A stretch of 64,000 nt of DNA from Opisthorchis felineus (Eukaryota > Platyhelminthes > Trematoda > Opisthorchiida > Opisthorchiidae). Position numbers and translations under genes: made by a program. Positions 43,301 to 58,300 of the stretch are shown in pieces (the stretch's first letter is position 1; every line of letters starts with the position of its first letter). The DNA is taken from NCBI GenBank assembly GCA_004794785.1, contig SJOL01007527.1:48454-112453 (forward strand), in the 5' to 3' direction. Under the pieces are notes generated by a model. That model searched no databases. It was not told where the DNA came from and saw nothing but the letters and a program-made list of their open reading frames with translations.

Positions 43301-46300
43301 CAGTGAAATTAACCTCCGATACCTCTTGAATTAGAGCGTTGTAAAAGTACACGTCAGCTTTTGGAAAAAGCTGAGAGATATGGCCTAGTTTCATCCTTCT
43401 GGTGCACACACAAATGGAAGAAACATGGGACTGTTCGGTATGTCGTTGGTCGATACTTAAAGCATAAGATTCTTCGCTACTGAGGAGTAACTGACTCTTT
43501 TTCATTATCTCAAAATTAATGAACAAGCCTATGGTAGCTAGAACTAGCGTACAACTAGTAGATAGTGTATTGGTTGGTGTAGTCAACTGAGCTGACGTTA
43601 GGAAAATTCAGTAATAATGACACTAAGTGCAAAGTGCCAGAGGACCGGTGAACTCCGTGCTCGTCGCAATCGCTTACGCGGCGATCGGGTTAGGGCTACA
43701 GAGAATAATACGATAAGTGGGAAGAATACATTTTTTGCTTACCCACTGCGTGGACTGGAACATCTTCAAATCAAGTGGATCGCCAGAAAGCACACCTTCG
43801 ATCAATGTCAGTGAGTGGCAAGTGGACATCGTTTCTATCAGGGGGCCTCGTTCCAATTCATGGGGCTTGAAGTGTGGCTCGCCAAAATTGCCCTGGTCGT
43901 TCGGTACCACACCCCACAAGTCCAATCCATCCTCAGTCAGTGTGCCAGTCTTGTCAGATGAAAGAATAACAATAAAAATTTAGGAAGCACAATGTTTTTT
44001 CCGAGGACACTGAATTTTCAGAAAGCACGTTGGAGGAAACAACTTAGAAGACACACACACGATTTAGTGACCAGTAAACGATTGAACAGACGTCAGGCGC
44101 TGAGCAGAGAATGTGCGTGAAACAACTACTTTGAAGCATTCCATCTTCTCATCAGCCGTGGTTAGAACAGTCGCTTCGAATGTCTTTTCGGGACAAAAAC
44201 GTAATGAATGATTGATTCTAGTTTCTACCTTCAAACAAGCTCTGACAACCTACACAAAGTAGAACACAAAGGTTCACCACCGTCTTTGAATAACACTGAC
44301 AGAAGCTCAACTGGACAAGCAGCCCTATGACGTTTAAAGGCAGAAAGGCAGTATTTCAGGTGGTAAGGGTCTAAACGCACAGACTATGGCCTAAGATGAA
44401 TGGAGCGGATGAAGGAGTAGATGGCTTATTAAACTGCTGTTGAAAATATCCCTCCCAGCGATATAGTCGCTGGTTTTTACCTCGAGCAACTCACCAACTC
44501 AGACTCCTGAGTCCTGCGGATTGGTCGATAAAACCTCTGCTTTCTTGACTGAACAACACTCCTCCGTCTCCTGAGCTTCCTGGTTCCATCACAAACTAAA
44601 TTTGATTTGGTATCTGACCGATCGTTTGGTCGAATCGTGATTAGACCACGCTGGGATACACTGATTTCCGTGAAAGCGCCGCGAAACACCACGCGTAGAG
44701 TTCCCGTTATCACGTCTGGCCGTGGTTGTGTCTTCTGAGTTGCGGTCACTTGTAAGGCTTTGTATGGTACATATGTTTATTTAGCTTGCACTGCTAAACG
44801 GAGACGTAGCCACGTAGGTTTATTCTAGAACACGTGGTAGTCGAGGCAGTAGACTGTGTACATCAGACTTTTATTCATCAGTGAAGCTAGTGGGAGAGAC
44901 TTTATAGACACTGCATGGGCATCTTCTGGTATTGCTTAATTGTTCACTGAGATACACAAAGCGTAGCTCCACGGCAACGAGGGATAAAATCCATGCTGCT
45001 CCATAATATTCACAAGTGAGTGAGAACGGCCGAAACATGACATGTTAGCATTTACTGACTTGTAACGGGTTACTTACTGCTTATTCTGCGAGTCGCAAAA
45101 ACGTCAACTCAAACTTCACTTTGTTCAAAGAACACAGATGATTTTTTGCCCGTGTTTGTTGTTTGAATAGAGGATAGCCTCTAGGAAGAAATAGCAGCAA
45201 AAGCTCGCACTGAAAAATTTCAGACGCTCACAGCCCGAAGCATCGGAACGTCGAAGCAACAGGATAAATACGCACTGGTGACCTATACCACAGCAACCTA
45301 AACAAAGAGCACGCGAACAGCGCCCGCGGCTACGATCGATAAACTCATGTTTAGGCTGGCTGATGGCTTGCAAAAGGCCCCTGCACGTTCGCCTTATTTC
45401 CTCGGGTCTACATCCACGCCAAGTGCCACGTTCGGCTCAGTACCAACCGTCTACGGCTCTTCCCGACTGGTTGGCCAAAAATAACGCGCCATTCGTTAAA
45501 GGTAAGCCTAAAGTAGTCTATCAGACCTTCTGTCATAGTTAACTACGCAAACGAAGTTATGTTGCACACAACTGACAAATGTCAGTCCTCGGAAGATTTG
45601 TGTGCTAATGATGACCGCCAGCGGGAGGCAAATCAAGTAATCCAATGGAAAGCCTAGAAAACGCTCAACGCCTGTGCCAAACAGCATCGTCCGAAGTAAT
45701 TCGCCCAAAACACTGATAACAAACAAGCTTACCTTGTCAAAACAAGTCACACTGACAACGCCGCACACGTTGATGGCGCCTGGATTGATACAGTAAATGT
45801 CTTGGGAGCGGAGTCGACGCTGGGCAAACACGATCCCAACAGTCATAGCAACAGGGAGGGCAGGCGGGACAACGATCGTGACTAAGTCCAGCGCTCGAAG
45901 AAACATTGATTTAGTGTCAACTTCAGACCGATACTACAAAGGGATAGAAGAACAGCTTATCGCAGTAATTCTTTTTTTCCAAACAAAGACCAGATATGGT
46001 GCCGGCCCAATAGGTTCAAACTAGGGCAAGGTCTTTCCTTGCTGACAGTAAAAGCAAATGGTAATACAAGAACCACCATTCTTCTTAAATGATTCAACGG
46101 TAAGGCTAATGCAGTATTTCGCACTCCGTCTAGAAGACTTCCGATAGAAAGATTACTTCCTCACAAAGAGGAAGTGTATCGTTCACGAAAACCACCGTGG
46201 AAACAGATAAATCAACATCATTAGAAAGGCCACCGTTCTGAAGAATACGTAGGAGGCGCCAGATATACAAATATGACTCAAACCCTTACTTGACTTCTTG

Positions 46301-49300
46301 ACTAAGTTAGACAAATTTTCGCAAGCTGCCAAAACAGGAAGAGTATGCTAAGCTCCAAAAGCATTAGTTTAATGAGCTATGACTAGAGTGGCTGACGCAC
46401 TTCAAGATACGCGCGATTGTGTGTGCACAAATCTGCATCACCAGGAACCGTATACATGAATACAGGTCCAATCATTGTATTCCTGATCGCGAGCCCACTC
46501 GTGTCACTACTATTTGGTTTCCGTTAAGGATAGCCTTTACCGAGGACAGAATACTGTATCCGAAAGTGAGGAAATGGATTATTAAACCATGGCTAAAATA
46601 CTTGAGTTGGGCCAGTTGGTACAGCAGCAGCTTACAAAATGATAGTTCTTCAGCTGAGTTCCTTAGATCCACCCACATAACTTCATGGACTCAGTCAATG
46701 TGGATCTAATGAGATAACGCCCCAATTTGATCACCAGTTTGTGGGATACTACGGCCGCCTGAATGTTCCTAACACAACGTGCTACTGCTCTTGAGAAATT
46801 TGGAATAACACGCAAGGAAATAAGAGAAGTTTGAAGAATTTATGCATAGCGGGACTGTGAAAATGCGAACTGGCTCACTCGGCTGAAGAATCGAAGACCA
46901 TATAATACCTGTTTGGCATTCCTCAACAAGGTGACAGCTCCGATTCGAGGGCATGCATTAAACCGATCCTGACGGGTCGCATCCCTGGTTTTGTGAATAG
47001 AAGTGGCTAAGCTGTCCGCCAGATTCTTAGTTATAGCCATATAGCATTTATACTACCACTTGAGATAAATTGGACCTCATTTTCCGGAGAATGATAATAA
47101 GATAAACCAGAATGAGAAGAAGGATATTTGACCCTCCTGAAGGTGGCTTCCATTCGGGGAGATCAAAACACGGGAAACAAAGTTTCAGACTCAGGAGAGT
47201 GGTGCGAGGAGAATACTGGTTGAAATATCACGATGTAGGATCCTGCTAGGAACCTGAACTTCAACAGCATTTTTACACGGAAATCAAATGGAACTACATT
47301 CTGAAGCACGATACCTTTGATGTACGCTCAAAAGGAAAAATACTGTAGTTCGTGTCGTAAGATACAGTGGTTTGTTCTTTTATTCAGTTGCAGTTCTAAC
47401 TCTAAATAAATTACCTTTATAAGAGAATTAGTCGGTGACTTCAATTCGTCATCCATGAGAGAATTAGGTACACTAGTCATTTCCTCCGAAGAAACCAGCA
47501 AAAGGGTCTGGCCAAAAGTGTGCTTGGGCAGTTGAGCACTTCAAAGGATCGACAGAAAGCGTTTTTTTTCTGAACAGAAATATCTACAGCCAGAGAAGAC
47601 TGTACTAGCTGTGAGTCTGTAAGCAACAGTCGTAGTTTCAGGCCGAAGCCATTTAAGCAACAGTCTCGTTTCAAAGTGATTTAGCCAGATACTCAACTGC
47701 TATCAGAGTACAAAATGTACCAACTTTACACTCGAGTTTTTATTCTTAGAGGATTTGGTGATACGGATACAGTCAAATGAGTCTTTTTCTGGAAGTCTTG
47801 GGTATGCTCTCAAAAAGTACTGATTCCCAAGTAAGCCTCACGGACAACAGTGATATTATTTGGGGGAAAGGGTGGGGGGCGGAGAGAACAATCACCGTTC
47901 ACCAATATTCGTACGTATGGACTATTACAGAACAGGATAAAAAAACTCAGTAAAGCAGTCAATTACCATTAGATAGATGGACAAGCCCAATCCAATCACA
48001 GAAATACAAGCGAGGGCGAGAACGAATTTCAGGGCATCTTGTGTGAACTTGAACTTCATCGGCTTTGGAAAGAGAATGGACCGGACCAGTTCACCCTTGG
48101 CTGTACGAAAGCCAGTGCGTGCCACGAGTGCTAGAACCCGCTCATTGGCATAGTTACGTGTTTGGATGACTGATGTACCACCGAACAGCACATGTCTTGC
48201 CATAGTGTTCAAGTTACATCCGCCATCCAGCTGTTGATTTTCGGGCAACGGGGTCTTGGTCACAGGAACGCTTTCGCCTAAGAAGGGTAGATCAAAGAAA
48301 TACATTGAGAATAAGTAGTGCAAACCGAATCAAGTCGTTCAGTCATCCGGGGAAGTACAACCACCCAAGCTACAGAGGACTTGGGTGATTCTAGGTTGCT
48401 AGGCTGCAAGAAGAACGTGTCGCAAATTGAAGAAAGGCCAGATGATGAAAACATGACATTTCGACTTCATTTGGTAATTATCCGCCTCTTAATTTTTCAC
48501 AGGGGATTTCCGCAATTACTCATACTTTCACGCCCGTAAGATGAAACACATTCTGTGCCCCCCCCCCCAACTGCCAGGAGGGGCGAAGAAAACTCACTTA
48601 GATGCGGCTTGGCAACCCAGGGCCAGAGAATCCACACAAAAAACTAAGCGATATTGAAACCACAAATCTTTCGGTCAAACTGCACTCTAGTCTCTCAGTT
48701 ATCTCAGACCCGAGAGAACATAGAACAACATTCAGCGAATGCATCGGTTTCTACAGCAAGCGGCCACTTAGCAACAATGAACCAGACGTTGGCGATAAAT
48801 GAGACTGGTTTCTGTTTACACGAACCAATTCAACGACCCGAGAAAATTCGAGACTAGAGCGACCGGCATTGTTGAACGCATGAATAGCGGCGCTAACATG
48901 AACAACGGACATCATTACGTGAAATTAACTAGTAGTCAAGGCCTATTATCACAATGTATGGCCGACTGAAACCTAGTTAAACAAGAAAACTTAATTAAGA
49001 ACGCACATTGCAAATCATCTTACGTTTGAGTCACGTGCTGCGTTAGAAAACCCAGACAAACAAACGTGACAACGGTCAACTGAGTTATGGTTACAGTGCT
49101 ATTGACTGCGCGGATGGTTCATCGACAGAAATTCAAACTGCCGTGACACCTAAGCTCCGGACAATATGCAAACAGGTTTAGGGTATTTACATTTTTTCGG
49201 CCACCGGAGACGGCGCTGAGTAAGGACCCAAAGCAGGCATCTCCAGTCTACAGATACGCCTGAGAGAGCGCATCTGAAGGTGGATTGATCTGGAGATGGC

Positions 49301-52300
49301 TCCGTGCGTACCCTCAAACTACGAGGCACAATTCTACTCGGATGCATTCACATTTGGGTTCGTTTGAACTTTCAAAATATTGAAAATGATTTGTTGTTCT
49401 GTATTCGAATTCCTTGTAGAGCGTAGAGTAGTGCTGGTAAACTAACATATGCACATATTGGTAAGGTGGTGTTCAGTGGTCATTTAGAAGACAACAGCAA
49501 GACGTCTAACCGAAGAAGGGCGTGAAAGAGATCACGAAGAGTTTGGGTGTTGTTGGTGTTGTACGCCTTCCAGGATGGGGCCCCCGTGACCCCGCCTGTG
49601 CATGGCTGGAAACGTTGCAAGAAATGGCGGCTAATCGATGTCAGTGGCGTTCGTGCTGTCAGTTTCTTTCCAGACTGTCTGATTGAGCGCTTGGAGGTGT
49701 AGGCACCTCAGAACGCTTGACATAGGCCAGCACTAGGTCCCCTCCCTCATCCACTCTTTTTCTCTTCTTTTCACTCTAGGGCTTTAAATATAATTAGACG
49801 AACCTTATGGTTGTACGGCAGTGAAGCATCAGTGTCAACACTGATGTTGCTGTCTTTGATGATGAACCGGGATCATCCAAACGGCTATAAGAGATTTTAC
49901 CTGCTCGTTACCCAAGGCTGATGATGTTCATGTTTCAGATTTCCAGTATCTGTACGACAATCCCTGTACCAGAAATAAAGAATATATTGATAAAAATGGT
50001 TTCTAAACAGCATTATCCCTCTTGGCATCAGCAACGCATACAATGGGACAGTATCCCCGACTTCGTGAAGAAACCTTCTAGATGGAAGAAATTCAACACG
50101 ATCTCATGGATGCAAAGGTAGGTCCACTGGACAGGGGAAAGGTAGTCGAAAGGGGAAAGGTAGACGAACAACCACCGCAAAATCGGCCTTCTATACGCAG
50201 CAAATAAGTTATGGCTCGTATCCTGCTCAACCGAATAGTCGCTGGCATTCTGGAGGATAACGTTTATGAACAACAGTGTGGAGTTTGAAACGGTTGAAGC
50301 ACGATTGACTTGACCTAAACGCAAGACAAGACCAGAAGAAATGTTGCGAACGGAATCAGCCGCTCTATGGACTGCTTGTGGACTTAACCAAAGCCTTCGA
50401 CTCAGTCAACAGAAAAGCACTGCGGATCGTTCTACGAGAGCTCGACTGCCCAGAAAAATTTGTCAAACTAATCAAGGCTTTCCACACTGGTATATAAAAG
50501 CTCTGGTGCGAATCTGCACAACTATTTCGAACGAGTTCGAAAGTGATACTGAAGTGAATCAAGGTTGTGTTCATACCTCAGGTTTTTTCAACTTCTATCT
50601 GACAACCATAAGCGCAGAGTCATTCCGCTGTTGCGAAGGTGGTGGTTTCTTGGCGAAAACACTGCTGTGAAAATACTACTGTTTGCGGACAACTTAATTT
50701 TATTTTCGCATTCCGAAGCAGAACTATAGCGAATGACTGCAGTGTTCACTTCAGTCGCATCCAGTTTTGGCCTAAACATAAATATCTCGAAAACGCTTGT
50801 CTTTTATCGGCATGTACCGAGTATTCAGCTAAATGCTTGTGAGGTAGTGTGCTGCACGCTATCCACAGACCTGACACTTGATAAGGAAATAAACGCACGA
50901 ACTACAAAAACAAGCGCGGCATTTTGGCAAACACGTATTAGGCATAGACACCAAAGTTGCAGTGTACCGGACTATTATGCCATCTACACTACTGTGCGGC
51001 AGCGAGCCTAGACGCCATACAGAAAACACGTTTGGGTTATTGACCGATTTCACTTGCACTGTCCGCGCAAAATCATTCGGGTCAAATAGAAGGACCGAAT
51101 CCCAAGCACCAAAGTGCACCGAAGAGCAAACACTGATGGGTTGAACACAGTACGATGCGAAACCAGCTCTCCTGTTAGGTCACTTGAAACGAACGGCTGA
51201 AACCCGCATCCTGAAAAATTCTGCCTATGTTAAGCTGAAGAATGGACTTCGAAATCAAGGATACCCGGGATCTGGTACTGAGCAGCCTTCAGGGAGCTTT
51301 AGAAGACGTTTGTTTGCATTCTAGACCATGGAAGGACCTAACACCCGACAAAGCGGCTTAGAAAACGGCTGTCCAACGAGGTGTGAGGAGCATCGAGACG
51401 TGACGCCTGGCAATGCTACAAAATAAGCGAACCAATCGGAAGACGCCAACCTCCTCAATGCAGTCTCGATAGTGTGGACTTACGCAGCTTGTGGACGCAG
51501 ATGCTCCAGTACGATCGGCCATGCAGGTTATTAGCAAATTCACCGGTCTACCTGTTAAAGGTAACTAACTCATTCTCCCGGGTCTATATTTTGGTCAATG
51601 GCTTGCACTCGGCACCACAGTGGATACCAGGCACACCGTCTGAGCTTTCATACCGTGTGAACGCGCCTAACGGTTTGCCCGCTGCTAACGGCCGAATCCT
51701 ATTATGATACCAGCTATTCATATATATTTATGTATTCATTTCACATAAAATATATATTGTTGTGAATGGTTTTGATTTCGCAAAAAAGCAAATATTTTCT
51801 GGTTGGCTGATTGCGTCCTACTGCACCAGTCCTCAAGAGCCATAGAATACAAAAATGTAGGTTACACGCCAGAGGACGAAAAACAAATGCGGTGAAAAGT
51901 GAAGTAGATATTCCATGCGTCGCTCCACACAAAAGACTAGAGAGTGAGGGCAGAAGGATATCCGCTCCGTGCGACTTCTCCAAGTGTCGGAACAGGAAAA
52001 CTAGCAAAACACATTAGGAAATTAGGTTAACTGACAACACCCTCATTAGACTTAACTCATCGACCCTAATAAGTAAACAAGTTCGGATGTCGGTCTTTAC
52101 TGTTGGCTGGCACAAGTTCTGGCTCCAATTCCGATTGCCATGAACGTTAAACAACTGATAACACTTTGCATGCTCCATTCCCGTCGGACCCCGTCACTGA
52201 ATTCGAGTTGTCCTGCCATTCTAGGGTAATGCCGCTTAGTGATTGAATCAGCCAAAACGGAAGCCTAGAAATTCTAAGCGGGTGCACCACCTGAAACAGA

Positions 52301-55300
52301 GTACGCGGCAGCATACCTGGCGCGAAGTCAAGAGTTGAGGAAACAACCCAGCTAGATGACCGAAACCACATTAGTCCCTCTGCATCACCAGACGGTAAGG
52401 CGAGAAATTATTTTAAAACTTAATTTCCCCGAATCTCCACCCGTTATACATTTGTACCCCTATGCTTCGGAGAATTAAATTCTATAAGTAGGACACTGAC
52501 GAACAGTACACGAACAGTTCTAACATAGGCCTTGATCAATCATTCCACAGCGGAAGTTTAATTGGCAAAGAGTGAGCCGGTTACTGTCCGGGACCAGTGA
52601 TGAACGTAACTCGCGATAGTAAGGTGGAAAGATAATCGAGGACAAAAACGCCGGAAGTGTTGGAATGGGGTCGTTACGAGAAGGGTCAGCATAATAATAA
52701 TAATAACCATTAAACTTTCGAGAAAACGGTGTGAGTCTTTGGTCGGTTTCAGATCGCTTCGGTCGCATGTCAAAGCAGTGTATGCTTGTAGGGTATGTCT
52801 TCAGACAACATGATAACTCAGCTGCTTAACCATGAGGTCACAAGTGAATGCCGTATTAAAAACAATAAACAACCTACTCTTTGACAAACGAGCATGCAAT
52901 TAGCGCGTCAATCTTCAGCCTCAGTGACAAAGTCCGCATCTACTCTAGGTACAAGTTCACTCTTACCTTAGCTTGACTCAGATTTGTTGGGTTCAGACAA
53001 TACGTGTGTGTGAAATAAAGGATTAGGGCGGAACCTAATCCGAAAATCCGTTCTCAGAGAGCATTCGATATTACAAAATCAAAGAGAGATAAGCTTTCTT
53101 CACCAATCCACCCGTCATATTGTTGCATTTGCTCGCATCATAGAGAAATAGGTCGATATTCTTCAAATTATTAAATGTCATTTCTTTCTTGTTCATTGTA
53201 GGGTCATTCCCTCACCCAGTCCAGACCCCTGGACTGAGTAAGGGGTTTGAGCAGTAAACCCATCACGTTGGGCAGGGAGGTTTTGTAGAATGACCATTAG
53301 TCTTCTACTACAGACAAGAAACACGCGAGCCCGAATAACTTGAAGATATATTTCTTTGGCCACACGAAAATCACACTAAGACGCTTTGCCTGAAGGAAAT
53401 ACCCGGACTATGAAACAATTATATATTGATTAGTGATCAAACACCGTTTTGATGGAAAATTCGCCACGTACCTGTAAGAGTGCTCTCATTCACGATACAA
53501 TTTCCGGTGAGTACAAACGCATCACAATGCATGACGCATCCTTTCCTCGGGATTTCAATCAGATCACCCGGAACCAATTCAGTCGAATCAACTTGAATGA
53601 AGTCTATGTGCATTTGGTGGAGAGAAAACAGGAAGTGACAATCACTGAACTTGAAAAAAAACTTATAGGAAATAGGATATAGCGGGACGACGGGAGGACC
53701 TACATACCAAAGGATTAAAAATCTATGCGGAAATCCTTTCAACTGTTGAGTTAACTAGGCTGAAAGGCAGACACGACCGAGTGCGAAAGAGTTAGAGTGA
53801 AAATTTTCAGGAGGTTGATCAGATTATTTAAAAAGATCGTTTCAAATCTCTGGAAGAAGATACCATCAGCCTTCACACACAGGCGAGTGTTGAGGTCTAC
53901 CCGCTATCCTTAGAATGAAATGTTTCAAAGGTTTTCGTGATTTCCAAAAATATCTTCGGAAAACCCTGCTTTGAAATCGCTCAACGCTAACGTAAGAAAA
54001 ACCGAGCGGCCTAAAAGTCATTTTGCAGAATATTATCAGACAGAGTAACGAACAGGATCACAGTTACCAAGGTACACCGTGCACAACAACGCACAAATAG
54101 GTAGACGATAGTGCTTAACACTGGTATGCTTAGTACAACAGACAATGAACACCCATTCCTCCGCAGAGTTCAAATGAAACTATACAGACTGTAGAAAAGG
54201 ATAGTCGTGATAAAACGCACCCTAAAGAATGCCCGAAGAATGTACCAGTGACAGTACAGAAAGAATGTACACAAGGTATCGGACGCGATCGACCACAAGG
54301 TCACAAAATAAACTATAAAAAATGGAAAATTCCACGAGCTTGGGTATCCAGTGATGTGTTCTCCATAACAATATTCCAGTCCACGGGGAAACAGAGCAAG
54401 GTGCCAGGATTCACTCAACAAAGTGCCCGACTGTAGACGTACCGGTCAGGCCGTTCACTTCGCGACACACGGAAACGAGAGCAGACCCGCAAACGGTTTT
54501 CTTCAAAGCAATTTCGTTCTAAACAGAGAAAAAATTGGCACGTTTAGACAGCTGAGGATAGGTAACTGTCAATAAAGGGACATTTTGATCTCTGTTGATG
54601 GTTGGTTACCTTGGAGGAGATGCATCAACAAATTGTCAGTTGCTTTCAGAAAAAATTTCTTAGACATTTTCCGTGATAGTTTCCTAGCAAAGCAGTAGTG
54701 CAACTCATCACGAATTTAGTTCAATTCCAACAAAAGGGTAGTTTTTAGTTTCTAAGTCAGCTGAGCAGCATATATTGATGTTAGTCGCAGTTACCTGTAC
54801 GAGGCCACTTAGAATATTCACTGAAATTCTGATTCCTCTTCAGATAGTCACTTAGAAATACTTCTGCCGTGCTGTTATGTCTAAAGGGGGTCGCCCATTC
54901 ACCGGTTAAGAGGTGCAGCAGAAAATGTGATAGTATTTGGTTGGAAGAATGAAGGTTGGATTCGACGGTGTTCATTCGGGCAAACGGAAAAATCAAGGGA
55001 TTTTTCAAATTCAAATTCAAGGATTCCGATGTAGACTACGGGTGGAAATAAACACCCGTTGCGTTAAGTTGAAGAGCCCATCAGGGGAAGATAGTATGGA
55101 AATAAAAATCTAACAGCTTTCACGGAAGTTCAGCTGGAAACAAAACAGTGCGAGTAGGACCTACGGTTGGAGGAAGACAAATGATCTGAACTGAACGCGA
55201 TTGCACAGTAAACCTGGATATTTGATGTAATTCTGTGATTGGCTGCCTCTTAACTGTCCACAAGAATGACAGTATTGCTTTTTTATCTGCGAGGCTAAAG

Positions 55301-58300
55301 CTCAGGAAGACATATTCCCCTGGATGACGACGATATGGTTCCATTTGACTTACTCGGCGCAGCTCGTACACTTGTATGATGAGTGATAGGACGGACATGA
55401 CCAGTATGCACGATGCATACATCCAGTAGTCATCTGCAAACCAAAGGGCGCAGCTGAAGGCTTGGAAACAGTAAAATGGATTCAAACACTGAAAACAGAA
55501 CAGAAATAAGTGTAAGCATGACAGTTTTGTCGGTTGACAAGATGGTTACAAAATAGGACTTCAAGTGCTCCACTTATTGGTTGATAGCTGCCCTGGAACC
55601 GGCGAAAACAGGCCAGTACAGAGAAAGGGACATTTCAGTATTTCCTAGATATTAACCACTTTTAGGAGGGACGCCTATGACTCAACGCCAAAATAAAACA
55701 TAAACCGCTCATTGCGCAAAACGTTGTGAAAACTCCCAGATGTGGTCTTTCAACATTTTCTGCAATGATTGACCGCACATGAACAGTGGAAATAGCGATG
55801 AGTTTCTACTTCCCACGGATGGGTTAGTTCACAGTTATGCCATGAATTTCTCAGTTAGCAGTCAGTGTCACTAACTGCCGAATTCCACGTAGGATCCAAA
55901 AATAGAACCTTCGTATCAGCATCCCATGAACAACAGCTATCGTTTCTTTAACGCAACAAGACACCCATCTAGGATGGTCCGCAGAGTGCACTCTCAAAAA
56001 TTGCGTAAGCCCTGCTGAGAGGCCTGACAATCCTCCTACAGGCTAGTTGGAACGAAACAGTGTGCCTTGACGTTATCCCCAATCTTCAGAAAAGACCCAA
56101 TAACATCATGCAAAAACTACCGCGGCACCAACCTGGTAGCGGTAGTATCCAAGATGACCCGACATTACCTTCTGCAGGCTGATCGATTACTGGGACCGAC
56201 AACTTCGCTGAAACCAGGCTGATTCCCTATGGTCAAGGATACACTGATCACAGCTTAACTTCGGCTCAGTGGTTAGAGCGCGAATTTACTGGCCGGAAGG
56301 TACGTGGTTCGAACCCGACCTCTGCCTCTCGACTTCCCCTGTCTAGGCTTGGGCAACCTGGCAGTATCCCAGCCCTCGTGCTTTCTTCGGGTGGCATGGC
56401 AGCTAGGCACCGAGAGGGTGTTACATCTGAACGATTATTAGTATTATTCACTTCTGAAAGCTTCCTGAACAACGCCACTCTATTAAATGTCTAACAGTGG
56501 TGGTTGTCCAATAGCTGAAGCCCGCTTTCCAGTTTGTTGACTAGTAACTATGACAGCAGCTGCCTTTTAAACCTCGGCGGTTGGAATGCGCGTGGAGCAT
56601 TTTCCCGAGGATACTTAGTACGCAGGCAATACCGTTAATCATAGAAAAAAGATCTCCCAAACAGCTTAAATAATTTTGTCGCGCGGTCTGGCATGCACTT
56701 CAAACCTACTAAACTAGAAAAAATCCACACGTTAGGAAAAGTCGACTGACCTGGTAGATAAATTAATTTACTTGGACAGTTTCAGTGCCCCATAACCTAG
56801 CTGAAGACGGGATCGCGTTTCGAATAAGGTCAGGGCAGCTTTTGTCAACCGCCGACATCTATGGTGCCGGTGTGATGCCAGTTTGCCAAAAACAGCGAAA
56901 TACATACCTCTCTACGGATCAGAGATATGCCCCTAAGCACAGAATATATACGCGAAAAATTTCGATGTTTACCCTCTGACGTCTCCAACACACTAGCTGA
57001 ATCTGGTGGAAACATCGGATATGCAAAATACGCTTGATGAACCAGCTCATCACACTTTATGATGTACGCTACTTAGAACACGCACTTTCATGTCAGAAGA
57101 CCAATTACCTTGCAGTGCTCCTTTCGGTCGGCTCTGTGCTGAGTGAAATGGACTAAATGTGGACAATCCGTAACATGCCAATAAATTATGGAAGTTCAAG
57201 CCTTGTCGATTTGACGACTGGATCCAGGGCTTTGGACTTAACACATCAGTAGCTAGGCAGTTAGGCGGTCGATGGCGCATCCATGTCAAGGTTATCGCAG
57301 TGAACGAGAGCCTGTCAAAATTACTGTTACCTCAGACAATTAGTAAGGTGTAACATCTGTTAACCGGTTATCCCATTGCCCTAGATGCCCGAATCCTGCT
57401 TTTCTGCTGTCACAGCTAATCTTAATTCGACACTGCCTGTTGAATTCTTCCCTGTCCCATATGGCGATCACTCTTCTGTAAACCAGAGATATAGTAATGT
57501 CATCCTTCCAGCTACGGAAGTGACTAATGTCATACCACTACTCGAATCTGATGTTTCGCGCTCGCTCCCCAGACCTCGTTTCCTTCAACAACAAAACTCA
57601 CACTCATTCAGCACGTATACCAACCAAATGTCGCTTTGATTTGCTCAAAGGTAAGTCTGCAGAAATGGTGGTGGTGGTGAAGGAAACTGTTGCGACTGAA
57701 AGCAGCATACCTTCGGTACATGATATATGGTCGATTAACCGGAGTGAAATGACAATCAGTCTTTCCCTCTTCTGTAGTCCACTCCCCGTGTAAAAAATTG
57801 CTATACATGTTTCGACCCAAAGTTAAAAAGCCACATTACATTCATGAGACCTCCATCCATTAACTTCCCATCCATGACAGATTGCAGGATCGTAGCGGGA
57901 ACTCCCCTCCACTCAGTCGGTCCAGAGATACACGAGAGATAGGATCCAGTTTCTTCGGCGCCAGGTACAGCTGTCCAGGAAGAGGTAGGTACTTAGATAG
58001 GGTAATGGATGATAGACAAGTTTTTGAAGAATTTTAGCAGCTACCTCTGACGGACTTTTGGCTGAACGCGCTTGGTTAGCACAGAAAAGTGGGCGTCTTT
58101 TTCTAGGCGGTAGCCAATCCAGGGGTTCCCTGGTCACATGATTTCCGTATGGCCATCGTTAAGCTATTCGTTGCACCTTCCTTGAATGTTGCAAAGCTGG
58201 AAATCGGCGTTAACTTGTTTTTCCTTGCCAGCTACCGGTAGTTCCGGTGTTCTAGGATTAAAACTACGATAGGTTTGCTTGGAAAAAATTTCGTCACGAG

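Larger units (their letters stand above)
34305..43742 (-). other. Largest intron of the ATP13A-like gene, 9.4 kb
   Basis: It contains a degenerate near-full-length LINE (36.6-39.3 kb), a copy of the unknown three-copy repeat (39.4 kb) and a younger 5'-truncated LINE (40.0-41.6 kb). The 34.3-36.6 and 41.9-43.7 kb ends hold nothing I recognise. Confidence 0.75.
48278..53471 (-). other. Intron of the ATP13A-like gene, 5.2 kb
   Basis: It holds a poly-C tract, a truncated LINE 3' end at 49.5 kb, a second LINE lineage at 50.2-51.3 kb, an 18-bp tandem pair and an AAT microsatellite. The remainder is unrecognised. Confidence 0.7.
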
